From Streptomyces sp. NRRL WC-3549 (GTDB lineage Bacteria > Actinomycetota > Actinomycetes > Streptomycetales > Streptomycetaceae): DNA of 7,809 nucleotides. Made by a program: the position numbers and the translations under genes. Location of the stretch: contig NZ_KL585414.1 in the NCBI RefSeq assembly GCF_000721935.1, positions 109,039 to 116,847 on the forward strand. Reading direction: 5' to 3'. The notes beneath the pieces are model-generated. The model made no database searches and had not been told where the DNA came from. It worked only from the letters and a program-made list of their open reading frames with translations. This document shows, piece after piece, positions 1 through 5,650 of the stretch (position 1 is the stretch's first letter; every line of letters begins with the position of its first letter).

Positions 1-482
1 TCCACGGCGGGTGCGTCAGGGGTGCGGGCGGAACGGCTCAGGACGTGGATCTCGTCCGCGACCAGGAAGCAGGACAACAGGCCGATGCCGAACTGGCCGA
101 TGAAGTCGCTGCGCTGCTCCTCGATCTTCCCCCATCCCCGGACGGGCTCGGCCGAGGACGCCTCCGTGGCGCGCTTGCTGCTACGGCCGATGGTGGCGAG
201 GAAGGCGTGCACGTCGGCCTCGGTGAGGCCGACGCCGTCGTCCTCGACGCGGACGGCCGAACCGTCGGCGTACACGCGGATGCCGAAGGCGTCGGCCGGC
301 GCGTCCTTTTCGAGGGCGTGCCGGGCGGTCAGCGCGTCCACCGCGTTCTGCAGGAGTTCGCGGAGGTAGACGCGCGGGCTGGAGTAGAGGTGGTGGGAGA
401 GGAGGTCGACGAGGCCGCGCAGATCCACCTGGAAGGTGTGGTCGGCGCCGGCCGGGGAGGCGGCGGGGTCGGGCAGAGTCAT
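1..482 (-). CDS. HSP90-family molecular chaperone, N-terminal part (runs off the left edge)
   Basis: An ATP-dependent cytoplasmic chaperone of the HSP90/HtpG type. Reading the minus strand from the ATG at 482 gives 160 codons open to the edge. All signatures of the GHKL (Bergerat) ATP-binding fold appear in order: the N-box helix RELLQNAVDA (residues 41-50, with the catalytic Glu and Mg-binding Asn), the DDGVGLT loop (81-87) and the glycine motif GQFGIGLLS (129-137). The middle and C-terminal domains should lie left of the window, since family members are several hundred residues long. No strong Shine-Dalgarno precedes the ATG, but the chaperone fold starts about 15 residues in, so the start is plausible. 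It lies 121 bases downstream of the TPR-like gene on the same strand, so the two may be co-transcribed. The family is clear; whether this is the main HtpG or a divergent actinomycete HSP90-like paralogue cannot be judged from this part. Confidence 0.93.
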   Translation of the reverse strand, partial: MTLPDPAASPAGADHTFQVDLRGLVDLLSHHLYSSPRVYLRELLQNAVDALTARHALEKDAPADAFGIRVYADGSAVRVEDDGVGLTEADVHAFLATIGRSSKRATEASSAEPVRGWGKIEEQRSDFIGQFGIGLLSCFLVADEIHVLSRSARTPDAPAV

Positions 483-561
483 CAGGCGGTCCGGGGTGGG
501 AGAGACGGGCGGGGCAGGGGGGACGGGAGGGCGGCCCGCTCAGGGCATGACGCCCGACGCC

Positions 562-624
562 GGCGAGCGGCTCAGAGCATGGTGCTTGAGGCAGGCGACC
601 GGCTCAGGCGTAGCGCTTGAAGCG
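562..624. repeat. Imperfect tandem duplication across the stop codon of the TPR-like gene
   Basis: Bases 594-624 and 562-593 are two adjacent copies of a unit of about 31-32 bases. By eye about 25 of 32 positions agree, with one single-base indel. On the minus strand the first copy encodes the last residues RFKRYA and the stop codon; the second copy reads like a decayed version of the same codons, again with a TGA. It looks like an old slippage duplication of the gene's 3' end. Confidence 0.6.
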
Positions 625-1590
625 GGCGTACGCCTTCTCCGGCTCCGACATGTACTTCCAGGGCCACGAGGTGCAGGCGCCGGCCAGTTCGTGGAAGACG
701 CGCGGGCACACGATGCTCTCGGAGGCCAGCGACAAGGCCATGGCGAACATGTTGAAGTCCTGCTGCCAGCCCGGGCTCCGCCGGTAGGCGGGGTGGAGGA
801 CGCTGCGCCGGGCCGCGTCCCTCAACTCCTCCTGGGTGGCAGCGGCCTCGAGGTGTTCCCCGTCGTCCGACTCGACCCACTCCTCGATGTGGGCCATGGC
901 GATCACGCATCCCAGGCGATCCCCGTCGGGTGCGCCGGCGAACGCCTCACGGGCGAACGCCAGGGCCCGGCCCGGCTCGCCGCCCCAGCGTGGCTGCAAC
1001 TGCGAGATCCACTCGACGTGGGTCTCCAGGTCCAGCGGCTCGCGGCGCAGGGCGGCGTCCAGGCGGGTCTCGTTCACCTCGGACCCCAGCGACATACCGC
1101 GTCCGGAGGTGAGGAGTTGACGCCACGGTGTCACCCACTCCGGCCGCAGCTCGGCGGCTTCCAGCAGGTGCTCCTCGGCGATGCGGAGCCGTGCGTGGAA
1201 GGTCCGCCACTGCTCCGCCGTGACGTCCACGGCCCGCGCGGAGGTGCGTGCCTCCCATCCCCAGGCGATGTGGCGCGCGCCGGATATCAGCAGGGCCGTC
1301 GCCCGGTGTTCCTTGTCCTCCTCCACGGCCCGGCCGATCCAGTCCTGCACGCCGTCCAGTTCGGCCAGTTGCCCCAGGACCGCGTGGTCGCGTCCGGCGT
1401 CGAACGGGGCCAGCGCCACCTTGACTGCCTCCCAGTCACCGGCGTCGGCCGCCTCCACCAGCGCGAGCACCCGTGTGTCCCCGAGCGCGCGCAGGGTATA
1501 CACCCCGTTCGTCTTCCTGCGGGGGGCGGGCAGGGCATGCGGATCCTCCGCCGGTCTCCCGTCGTGCCTGCCGAACAGCCTGCCGAACAT
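604..1590 (-). CDS. TPR-like alpha-helical protein of unknown function, next to HSP90
   Basis: A 328-residue soluble protein with no signal peptide or membrane segment. The frame is open further upstream (to 1761), but the ATG at 1590 is preferred: minus-strand GGGGAGGG lies about 6 bases before it and the protein begins MFGRLFGR, whereas the upstream codons give an unconvincing Arg/Cys-rich extension. The sequence is almost entirely helical, with paired Ala/Leu-rich amphipathic helices such as RIAEEHLLEAAELRPEWVT (136-154) and RALAFAREAFAGAP (208-221), spaced as in tetratricopeptide or SEL1-type solenoids. I recognise it as a widespread actinobacterial hypothetical family but cannot name a domain securely. 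The HSP90-family gene follows on the same strand. TPR proteins are classic HSP90 partners in eukaryotes, so a co-chaperone role is a tempting inference, with no direct support here; the C-terminal MEEVD partner motif of eukaryotic Hsp90 lies outside what can be seen. Confidence 0.82.
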   Translation of the reverse strand: MFGRLFGRHDGRPAEDPHALPAPRRKTNGVYTLRALGDTRVLALVEAADAGDWEAVKVALAPFDAGRDHAVLGQLAELDGVQDWIGRAVEEDKEHRATALLISGARHIAWGWEARTSARAVDVTAEQWRTFHARLRIAEEHLLEAAELRPEWVTPWRQLLTSGRGMSLGSEVNETRLDAALRREPLDLETHVEWISQLQPRWGGEPGRALAFAREAFAGAPDGDRLGCVIAMAHIEEWVESDDGEHLEAAATQEELRDAARRSVLHPAYRRSPGWQQDFNMFAMALSLASESIVCPRVFHELAGACTSWPWKYMSEPEKAYARFKRYA

Positions 1591-1613
1591 GCCGCACCCT
1601 CCCCTGGTCCCGC

Positions 1614-1657
1614 CCGATCGATCGGTGCAGCATAAACGGACCCACTGACACTTCCTC
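1614..1657 (-). promoter_or_regulatory. Candidate promoter and 12-base palindrome upstream of the TPR-like gene
   Basis: On the minus strand a TATGCT -10-like box (1629-1634) follows a weak GAGGAA -35-like box (1652-1657) at 17 bases. The perfect palindrome CCGATCGATCGG (1614-1625) overlaps where transcription would begin, 23 bases upstream of the ATG. That position would suit a repressor operator. The -35 match is poor, so the promoter call is tentative; the palindrome itself is certain. Confidence 0.3.
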
Positions 1658-1982
1658 CACAGGGTATGCACCGGCACTTCACGTCTGGCCGACTCGTCGA
1701 CCGTGCGCCCGCCTTCTCTCCGGTCCCGGTGGTCAGCGGGACGGGTCGGACGCGCCGGCAAGCACGCCGATGCGTCGTCCGCACGGTCCGGTTCTTCGGC
1801 GGGGAACCAGCAGCCCAGCCCTGAGGCCTCCCCCCACTCCTCGCGGTCGCCTTGCCGACCTTGCGCGGGACCGTCGGCCTCTGCTCAGCTATCGCCGAAT
1901 CACCGAGTCCCTGCGTGCGCGACTGACCGTACCGGGCCGCCGTGTGTACGACGTGCTCCGCGAGCGATCAGCCGGCCGTCGT

Positions 1983-2102
1983 CGCCGCCTGCCCGGTTGC
2001 CAGCCCCTTGCGCCGTAGTGCGAGGCCCGCAAGGCGCGGCAGGCGGCGAGGCGCCCGGGCCCGCGTCCGCCACGTCGCGCCAGCCCTCGGCAGGCGAGGT
2101 GG
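1983..2102. repeat. Cluster of nested and adjacent inverted repeats
   Basis: Perfect 11-base arms CGCCGCCTGCC (1983-1993) and GGCAGGCGGCG (2038-2048) enclose a second perfect 7-base pair, CCTTGCG (2006-2012) and CGCAAGG (2028-2034), so the two can form one long interrupted stem. Just downstream, CCACGTCGC (2070-2078) and GCGAGGTGG (2094-2102) match at 8 of 9 positions. No T-run follows on either strand, so this is not a standard intrinsic terminator. It could be a structured RNA, a factor-dependent termination zone or the remnant of a mobile-element end. Chance pairing is easier in GC-rich DNA. Confidence 0.45.
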
Positions 2103-2465
2103 CCGATGAGGCCTTGACGTATCGGGCGATCCTTGTGATGCCCGTCCTCAGGTGCGCAGCCAGAACGGCGGTGAGGGGCGAACCAGCGGCCATGCGCAGC
2201 GACGAGCTCGTACACCGACGGGTGTTCCCGCTCCGAGGCGCGCCGGACGCGGTGGTACAGCCGGTGCACGGCTGGGCGGTCAAGTCGGCGGACTCCACGG
2301 CCCCGGCCCCTGAGGGCAGCCCGGCCCTTGGCGGGAAACGCCGCCTGACAGGTGTGGGCGCGGTCCGGCCGGAGGTCAGGTTCCGACGCGTTCGGCATCA
2401 CGGCGTCTTCCGCGGCGTCGATCCGCTCGCGTCCCTGTTCTTCCGTACCGAGGGCCTGCTCGCGT

Positions 2466-2492
2466 GCGTACGGGCGAAGCCACGCCGTACGC
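2466..2492. repeat. Perfect 8-base inverted repeat
   Basis: GCGTACGG (2466-2473) and CCGTACGC (2485-2492) are exact complements separated by 11 bases. The half-sites have the size and spacing of a regulator operator or small hairpin, but no gene start lies close by. Role unknown. Confidence 0.4.
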
Positions 2493-2647
2493 GTGGCGCA
2501 GCGAACAGCCGGCTCGGCAAGGAAATCGAGGCGTGCTCAGAAACGCCGCTCGACGCAACCCACCGGTGCGCCCAACTCGGAGGCCGGCGCCGGAACGCTC
2601 CCGCCGGACGAGGCCCCAGCTGCCGACGCCGCTGCCGGAGCGGGTGA

Positions 2648-2694
2648 CCGCTACGGGGCCCCAGGTTGCCGGGGTCCCGTCTTTTCGGTAGCGG
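2648..2694. terminator. Terminator-like hairpin downstream of the lipoprotein gene
   Basis: ACGGGGCCCC (2653-2662) pairs with GGGGTCCCGT (2671-2680) over ten positions, with one G-T wobble and an 8-base loop, followed on the plus strand by CTTTTC. Outer segments CCGCTAC (2648-2654) and GTAGCGG (2688-2694) are also complementary and could form an alternative stem. The T-run suits rightward transcripts, yet no credible rightward gene ends here. For the leftward lipoprotein transcript the hairpin lies about 95-140 bases after the stop codon and lacks a T-tail, as many Streptomyces terminators do. It probably ends the lipoprotein message and blocks transcription from the other side. Confidence 0.5.
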
Positions 2695-2788
2695 GTGCGC
2701 GAGTGCTGCGGTTTCGACAGCGAATCGGGGCCATCCGCCGGGTGCGCCGGTGGGCCGGACGCCCGGCTCTCGGTCCGTCGCGAGGAGA

Positions 2789-3562
2789 TCAGTTGTGCTC
2801 CTCGTCGATGGTGACCGCGATGCCGTCCTTGATGTCGACGACGACGGCGACACTCCCCTTCTTGGCTGCGGCTTCGAGTTCTTCCTCGGTGCAGTCGGTG
2901 ATCTTCGTACGCTCGCCACAGATCCAGCCGGCTCCGTTGACGGTGGTGTCGGTGGAGGTGAAGAACGCACGCTCGGGACCGTTGCCCGTCAGGGTGTACT
3001 TGCCCGGGGCCATGTACCCGAGCTTCCCGGAGAAGAGGCCGGAGGCATTGTCGCCGGCACCGCTGTCCGCGTGGTCCTCCACGATGCTGACGGCAATACC
3101 GTCCTTGAGCTCGACCGAGGCACCGACCCCCTTCTTCGCCGCGGCTTCGAGCTCTTCCTCGGTGCAGGGTGTGGCGGCCTGGCCGTTCGCGTCACCGCAG
3201 ATCTTGCCCGCGCCCTGGATCTCGGTGTCCTCGGAGACGAAGAACGCCTGCCGGTCGTCGCCCTTGCCGGTGATCATGTACTTCCCCGGGGCCATGTAGG
3301 AGAGCGTTCCGCTCCGTTTGCCGGTGACGCCCTCGCCGGACGCGCTGTCGGATCCCTGTCCCGACAGTCCCTCGGCGGTGTCGGTGCCCTTCTCACCGTC
3401 GCCGGTCTTCCCCCTGGCAGCCGAGGCCGAAGCCGACGTCGAGGCCCCCTTCGACTCACTGTCGCTGTCCGCGCCCCCCTCCTGGCAGGCCGTGAGAAGC
3501 AGGGTCGTCGCCATCAGGGCGGCGGCGGTCAGGACGGTGTTGCGGTGGTGCCTACGGAGCAT
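2789..3562 (-). CDS. Secreted lipoprotein with two copies of a cysteine-pair module
   Basis: A 257-residue lipoprotein of unknown function, predicted to be anchored to the outer face of the membrane. The ATG at 3562 is chosen because minus-strand AGAGGA lies 9 bases upstream; an in-frame ATG at 3571 would abut that site. The N-terminus is a lipoprotein signal: RRHHR, a hydrophobic stretch (residues 9-25) and lipobox LTAC with the lipidated Cys at 26. A Ser/Gly/Ala-rich linker (about 27-83) follows. Then come two homologous modules, about 84-164 and 178-256. Each has YMAPGKY, a short beta-like run with AFF, GAG-ICG, a second Cys just before TEEELEAAAKKG, and a closing KDGIAV. Cysteines 122/133 and 215/224 probably form one disulfide per module. 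I recognise this as a Streptomyces lipoprotein family without a known role; the acidic, beta-rich look suggests a small binding domain, which is inference only. It is monocistronic as far as can be seen. Confidence 0.88.
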   Translation of the reverse strand: MLRRHHRNTVLTAAALMATTLLLTACQEGGADSDSESKGASTSASASAARGKTGDGEKGTDTAEGLSGQGSDSASGEGVTGKRSGTLSYMAPGKYMITGKGDDRQAFFVSEDTEIQGAGKICGDANGQAATPCTEEELEAAAKKGVGASVELKDGIAVSIVEDHADSGAGDNASGLFSGKLGYMAPGKYTLTGNGPERAFFTSTDTTVNGAGWICGERTKITDCTEEELEAAAKKGSVAVVVDIKDGIAVTIDEEHN

Positions 3563-3681
3563 GGCGGGCATTCCTCTGCTGGTCGTGATGGTGCGGTCGG
3601 CCGGGCGTCGGTCGGTCGTTCCGGCCAGGCTGTCGTTCGATTGAGCACCAGCGTGACCGACACGGCGATCAAGGAACAGCG

Positions 3682-3710
3682 CAGTTACGAAACAAGGACA
3701 CTCCTGGCAA
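3682..3710 (-). promoter_or_regulatory. Candidate promoter of the lipoprotein gene
   Basis: On the minus strand TTGCCA (3705-3710, five of six -35 consensus bases) is separated by 17 bases from TAACTG (3682-3687), a poor -10 box. Initiation near 3676 would leave a leader of about 115 bases. The surrounding DNA is less GC-rich than its neighbours. The weak -10 keeps this tentative; an ECF-sigma promoter is the alternative. Confidence 0.25.
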
Positions 3711-3990
3711 AGCCATGGAACAGAGGCGCCTGAAGTGCTCACACCTTCCTCACTTCGCGCACACTCCTGACGTGTCTCCCGGACCGCGCCTGCGAGCTGA
3801 GGCCCGGTGCCCCACTCGGACAGGCGCCACGCGTGCTCGGAGCCTGCGAGCACACGCCCGACCTCGTGACACCCGGGGCCATGGGCAGTGGCGGACAGGC
3901 CAGGGGCCGCACCGAACAAGCCGCCGCCCCGCCGGAGGGAGCGTCCGCGGTCTCAACGCATCGGCGCAGTCACTGGTGAGGCGTTGCCGT

Positions 3991-4058
3991 GGTCGCACAG
4001 GACAGCCCCACGACCGGTCGCCTTTGGTCGCACAGGCAGCCCGACGGCCGGTCGCCTT
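3991..4058 (+). repeat. 35-base tandem duplication upstream of yhfZ
   Basis: The units at 3991-4024 and 4026-4058 match except for two substitutions and one single-base indel, with a period of 35 bases. Both begin GGTCGCACAGG and end CCGGTCGCCTT. The period is not a multiple of three, which supports a non-coding stretch. It lies about 90 bases before the yhfZ -35 box, so it could hold paired regulator sites, or be a recent slippage duplication without function. Confidence 0.8.
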
Positions 4059-4148
4059 CGCCGAGCGCCGCGTCGACGGGACGGAGACACTGCCTCGGGC
4101 CGGGCGATCCACGGACGACCGGGACGGGAGACGGGGGTGGCGACCCCC

Positions 4149-4177
4149 TTGTCACTATCCAGAATCCTGGTTACTGT
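4149..4177 (+). promoter_or_regulatory. yhfZ promoter, predicted to give a leaderless message
   Basis: TTGTCA (4149-4154, five of six consensus -35 bases), a 17-base spacer and TACTGT (4172-4177, fits TANNNT) make a good housekeeping-type promoter. Initiation seven bases after the -10 box would fall on the G of the GTG start codon at 4185. There is no Shine-Dalgarno before that codon, which agrees with leaderless translation, a common arrangement in actinomycetes. Confidence 0.55.
4154..4177 (+). promoter_or_regulatory. Candidate YhfZ operator (dyad plus repeated 15-mer)
   Basis: The arms ACTATCCAG (4154-4162) and CTGGTTACT (4167-4175) form an imperfect dyad, 7 of 9 positions, around AATC. 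The dyad fills the spacer and enters the -10 box. Its right part belongs to AATCCTGGTTACTGT (4163-4177), which recurs exactly at 5219-5233 before yhfY. The dyad's size suits a dimeric winged-helix regulator, and binding here would block RNA polymerase, so autorepression by YhfZ is the natural inference. Confidence 0.5.
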
Positions 4178-4184
4178 CTGGTCC

Positions 4185-5123
4185 GTGAACGATTTCGACG
4201 ACCGCTTCCTCACCCGCAACGGCCTCGCCGCGCGGCAGCTGGCCGTCCTGCTCCTGCACCACGAGCCGGACACCCGCCTGCCGCGTGTACGTGACTTCGC
4301 GGAGGAGCTGGGTTGCGGAAACGGAACGATCCAGGCCGCCCTCCGCCTGCTGGAGGAGTCGGGGGCGATCTCCACGACCGCGCGCGGCCATCTCGGCACG
4401 TTCCTCGTCCACTCGGACCGCGCCGTCCTGTGGCGGCTGTCCGGTCTGGGCACCCTTCTCGCGGCGATGCCGCTCCCCTACTCGCGGCGGTACGAGGGCC
4501 TGGCGACCGGGTTGCGCAGCGCGTTCGAGGACGCGGGTGCGCCGTTCGCCATCACGTTCATGCGAGGCGCCGGAGCCCGCACCGCCGCACTGCTGGAGGG
4601 CAAGGTCGACCTGGTCGTCCTGTCGCGCTTCGCCGCCGACCAGTTGATCGCCGAGCACCCGGTGGAGCTGGTGGCCGACCTGGGCCCTGCCACGTACGTG
4701 GGCGCGCACGGCATGCTGGTCCGGCACGGTGCCGACCTGGACGCGCCAGGGCTGCGGGTGGCCGTCGACCACGCGTCGGAGGATCTGCGGATGCTCGTGG
4801 AGCGGGTCTTCGCCGGCCGTGAGGACGTGGAGTGGCGGGAGGCGTCGTACATGCAGCTGGGTGACCTGTTCGCCCGCAACGAGGTCGACGCGACGGTCTG
4901 GAACCTGGACGAGGCGCAGGACCGGCTCGGTATCGGAGTGGACGTACTTCCGCTCGGGGACGAGGTCACCCGGGAGCTGGCCCTGCGCAACTCCACCGCC
5001 GCGGTGATCGGCCGCTCCGAGGGGGCCGATGCGCTCGCCGCGGTCCGCGACTCGCTGGATCTGTCCCTGGTGACCCGGCTGCAGAGTGAGGTACTCCGTG
5101 GCGAGCGCGTCCCCTCGTACTGA
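4185..5123 (+). CDS. yhfZ: YhfZ-family transcriptional regulator (GntR-like winged helix)
   Basis: A 312-residue DNA-binding regulator, probably controlling the yhf genes behind it. The GTG at 4185 is chosen because codon 1 fits the family N-terminus (FLTRNGLAARQLAVLLL follows, like the E. coli protein as I recall it) and because of the promoter placement; the frame is open upstream to 3888 but that part looks non-coding. Residues about 15-75 form a winged helix: RLPRVRDFAEELG, recognition helix GNGTIQAALRLLEESGAI (45-62), then a wing with RGHLGTF. Residues about 90-312 match the YhfZ C-terminal domain, which resembles a solute-binding or LysR-type effector fold: AMPLPYSRRYEGLATGL (94-110), MRGAGAR (126-132), LGPATYVG (166-173), VDATVWN (234-240) and the characteristic C-terminus ending PSY. 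It is the first gene of the cluster, followed by a 129-base gap and yhfY. The effector is unknown and may be the transported solute or a derivative. Confidence 0.93.
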   Translation: MNDFDDRFLTRNGLAARQLAVLLLHHEPDTRLPRVRDFAEELGCGNGTIQAALRLLEESGAISTTARGHLGTFLVHSDRAVLWRLSGLGTLLAAMPLPYSRRYEGLATGLRSAFEDAGAPFAITFMRGAGARTAALLEGKVDLVVLSRFAADQLIAEHPVELVADLGPATYVGAHGMLVRHGADLDAPGLRVAVDHASEDLRMLVERVFAGREDVEWREASYMQLGDLFARNEVDATVWNLDEAQDRLGIGVDVLPLGDEVTRELALRNSTAAVIGRSEGADALAAVRDSLDLSLVTRLQSEVLRGERVPSY

Positions 5124-5188
5124 CCGGCACGGGCCGAAAGGCTCCGGCGCGCACTGACCGGCGGGTCCAGTGACGGGGGTCTCAGAAA

Positions 5189-5246
5189 TCAGGGGCGTCG
5201 CCCGGCCTGAAAATACAAAATCCTGGTTACTGTTGTTTTTAGGAGG
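5189..5246 (+). promoter_or_regulatory. yhfY upstream control region with second copy of the 15-mer
   Basis: AATCCTGGTTACTGT (5219-5233) repeats the yhfZ element exactly and again ends in a TACTGT -10-like box (5228-5233). No good -35 lies 17 bases upstream (GCCTGA, 5205-5210), and the left half of the dyad is degraded to about 4 of 9 matches. A hairpin-forming inverted repeat, TCAGG (5189-5193) with CCTGA (5206-5210) around a GGGCGTCGCCC core, sits just upstream. The stretch 5210-5240 is strikingly AT-rich for this genome. A strong AGGAGG (5241-5246) stands six bases before the yhfY ATG. This looks like an internal, probably regulated promoter. Confidence 0.5.
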
Positions 5247-5252
5247 ATCATC

Positions 5253-5639
5253 ATGGACGACCAGCTCGCACAGCGGATCCAGCTCTTTCGCGAAGGCGGT
5301 CAGGTCCGGCCCGAGGTGGCGGACTTCGTCACCACCGAGCTGACCTCTCTGGAGGCTGAGGGCCACACGGTCACCGAGGCGACGGCGGGGATGCTGACCA
5401 GCCATCTGATGATGGCCCTCGGCCGGATCCTGGACGGCGCGCCGATCGAGCAGTTCCTCACCGACGACCAGGTCGCCGCCGAGCTGGCCGGACATCCCGA
5501 CGCCGTCGCCCGCGCCCGTGCCGTCTCGGACCGTGCCGAACGGGAGCTGGGGGCCGCGCTGCCCGAGTCCGAGGTCAACTTCCTCGGCATGCACCTGGCC
5601 GTACTGGCTCAACAGCCCCCTTCCGCGCCCAGGTCCTGA
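5253..5639 (+). CDS. yhfY: YhfY-like stand-alone PRD domain protein
   Basis: A 128-residue cytoplasmic protein consisting of one PTS-regulation-domain-like (PRD) module without an attached DNA- or RNA-binding domain. PRDs are helical bundles that in many bacteria are phosphorylated on conserved histidines by the phosphotransferase system. The two expected His positions are present: TSHLMMALGRIL (His51) and the second-half signature LPESEVNFLGMHLAVL (His114). AGGAGG six bases before the ATG fixes the start. The assignment rests on the PRD signatures plus its position between yhfZ and yhfU, as in the enterobacterial cluster. Its partner is unknown; a role as a phosphorylation-sensitive adaptor for YhfZ, or for the YhfU/YhfT pair, is inference. 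The last residues (PPSAPRS) are a short disordered tail. Confidence 0.85.
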   Translation: MDDQLAQRIQLFREGGQVRPEVADFVTTELTSLEAEGHTVTEATAGMLTSHLMMALGRILDGAPIEQFLTDDQVAAELAGHPDAVARARAVSDRAERELGAALPESEVNFLGMHLAVLAQQPPSAPRS

Positions 5640-5650
5640 CCGGTCGCGGG

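Larger units (their letters stand above)
1591..2788. other. Gene-poor region of about 1.2 kb with inverted repeats
   Basis: I find no convincing gene on either strand. The open frames are low-complexity Arg/Ala/Pro/Ser-rich translations typical of random GC-rich sequence, lack good ribosome-binding sites, and overlap each other on both strands. The region holds a palindrome and candidate promoter before the TPR-like gene, a cluster of inverted repeats at 1983-2102, a 10-base palindrome ACGAGCTCGT (2202-2211), an 8-base inverted repeat at 2466-2492 and a terminator-like hairpin at 2648-2694. One short stretch, 1851-1967 on the plus strand, translates into somewhat protein-like sequence (LSYRRITESLRARL) and may be a gene relic. 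Confidence 0.55.
3563..4148. other. Gene-free divergent region between the lipoprotein and yhfZ
   Basis: The lipoprotein and yhfZ are transcribed away from each other, so this stretch carries both upstream regions. Open frames here give only Arg/Pro-rich translations without ribosome-binding sites and I do not call them genes. It contains the lipoprotein leader and candidate promoter, a 7-base inverted repeat GTGCTCG / CGAGCAC (3833-3839 and 3847-3853, loop 7), and the tandem duplication at 3991-4058. About 250 bases (3711-3990) show nothing else I can assign. Confidence 0.55.

Noticed and set aside
436..1635. Plus-strand open frame of 399 codons
   Set aside because: Antisense to the TPR-like gene, which has a good ribosome-binding site and coherent helical sequence; the plus translation is low-complexity.
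1591..1761. N-terminal extension of the TPR-like protein
   Set aside because: GGGGAGGG just before the ATG at 1590 and the change to non-protein-like sequence upstream favour the shorter form.
1889..2401. Minus-strand open frame of 170 codons in the gene-poor region
   Set aside because: A few stretches look protein-like, but the C-terminal half is Arg-rich low complexity, another frame on the same strand competes, and I recognise no family.
1703..2647. Plus-strand open frame of 314 codons ending just before the hairpin at 2648-2694
   Set aside because: The position before a T-run hairpin is suggestive, but the product is Arg/Ala/Pro/Ser-rich with no family feel, no ribosome-binding site and no consistent codon pattern.
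3571..3919. N-terminal extension of the lipoprotein frame
   Set aside because: The lipoprotein signal begins at the ATG at 3562 with AGAGGA nine bases before it; a 119-residue extension would bury the signal peptide.
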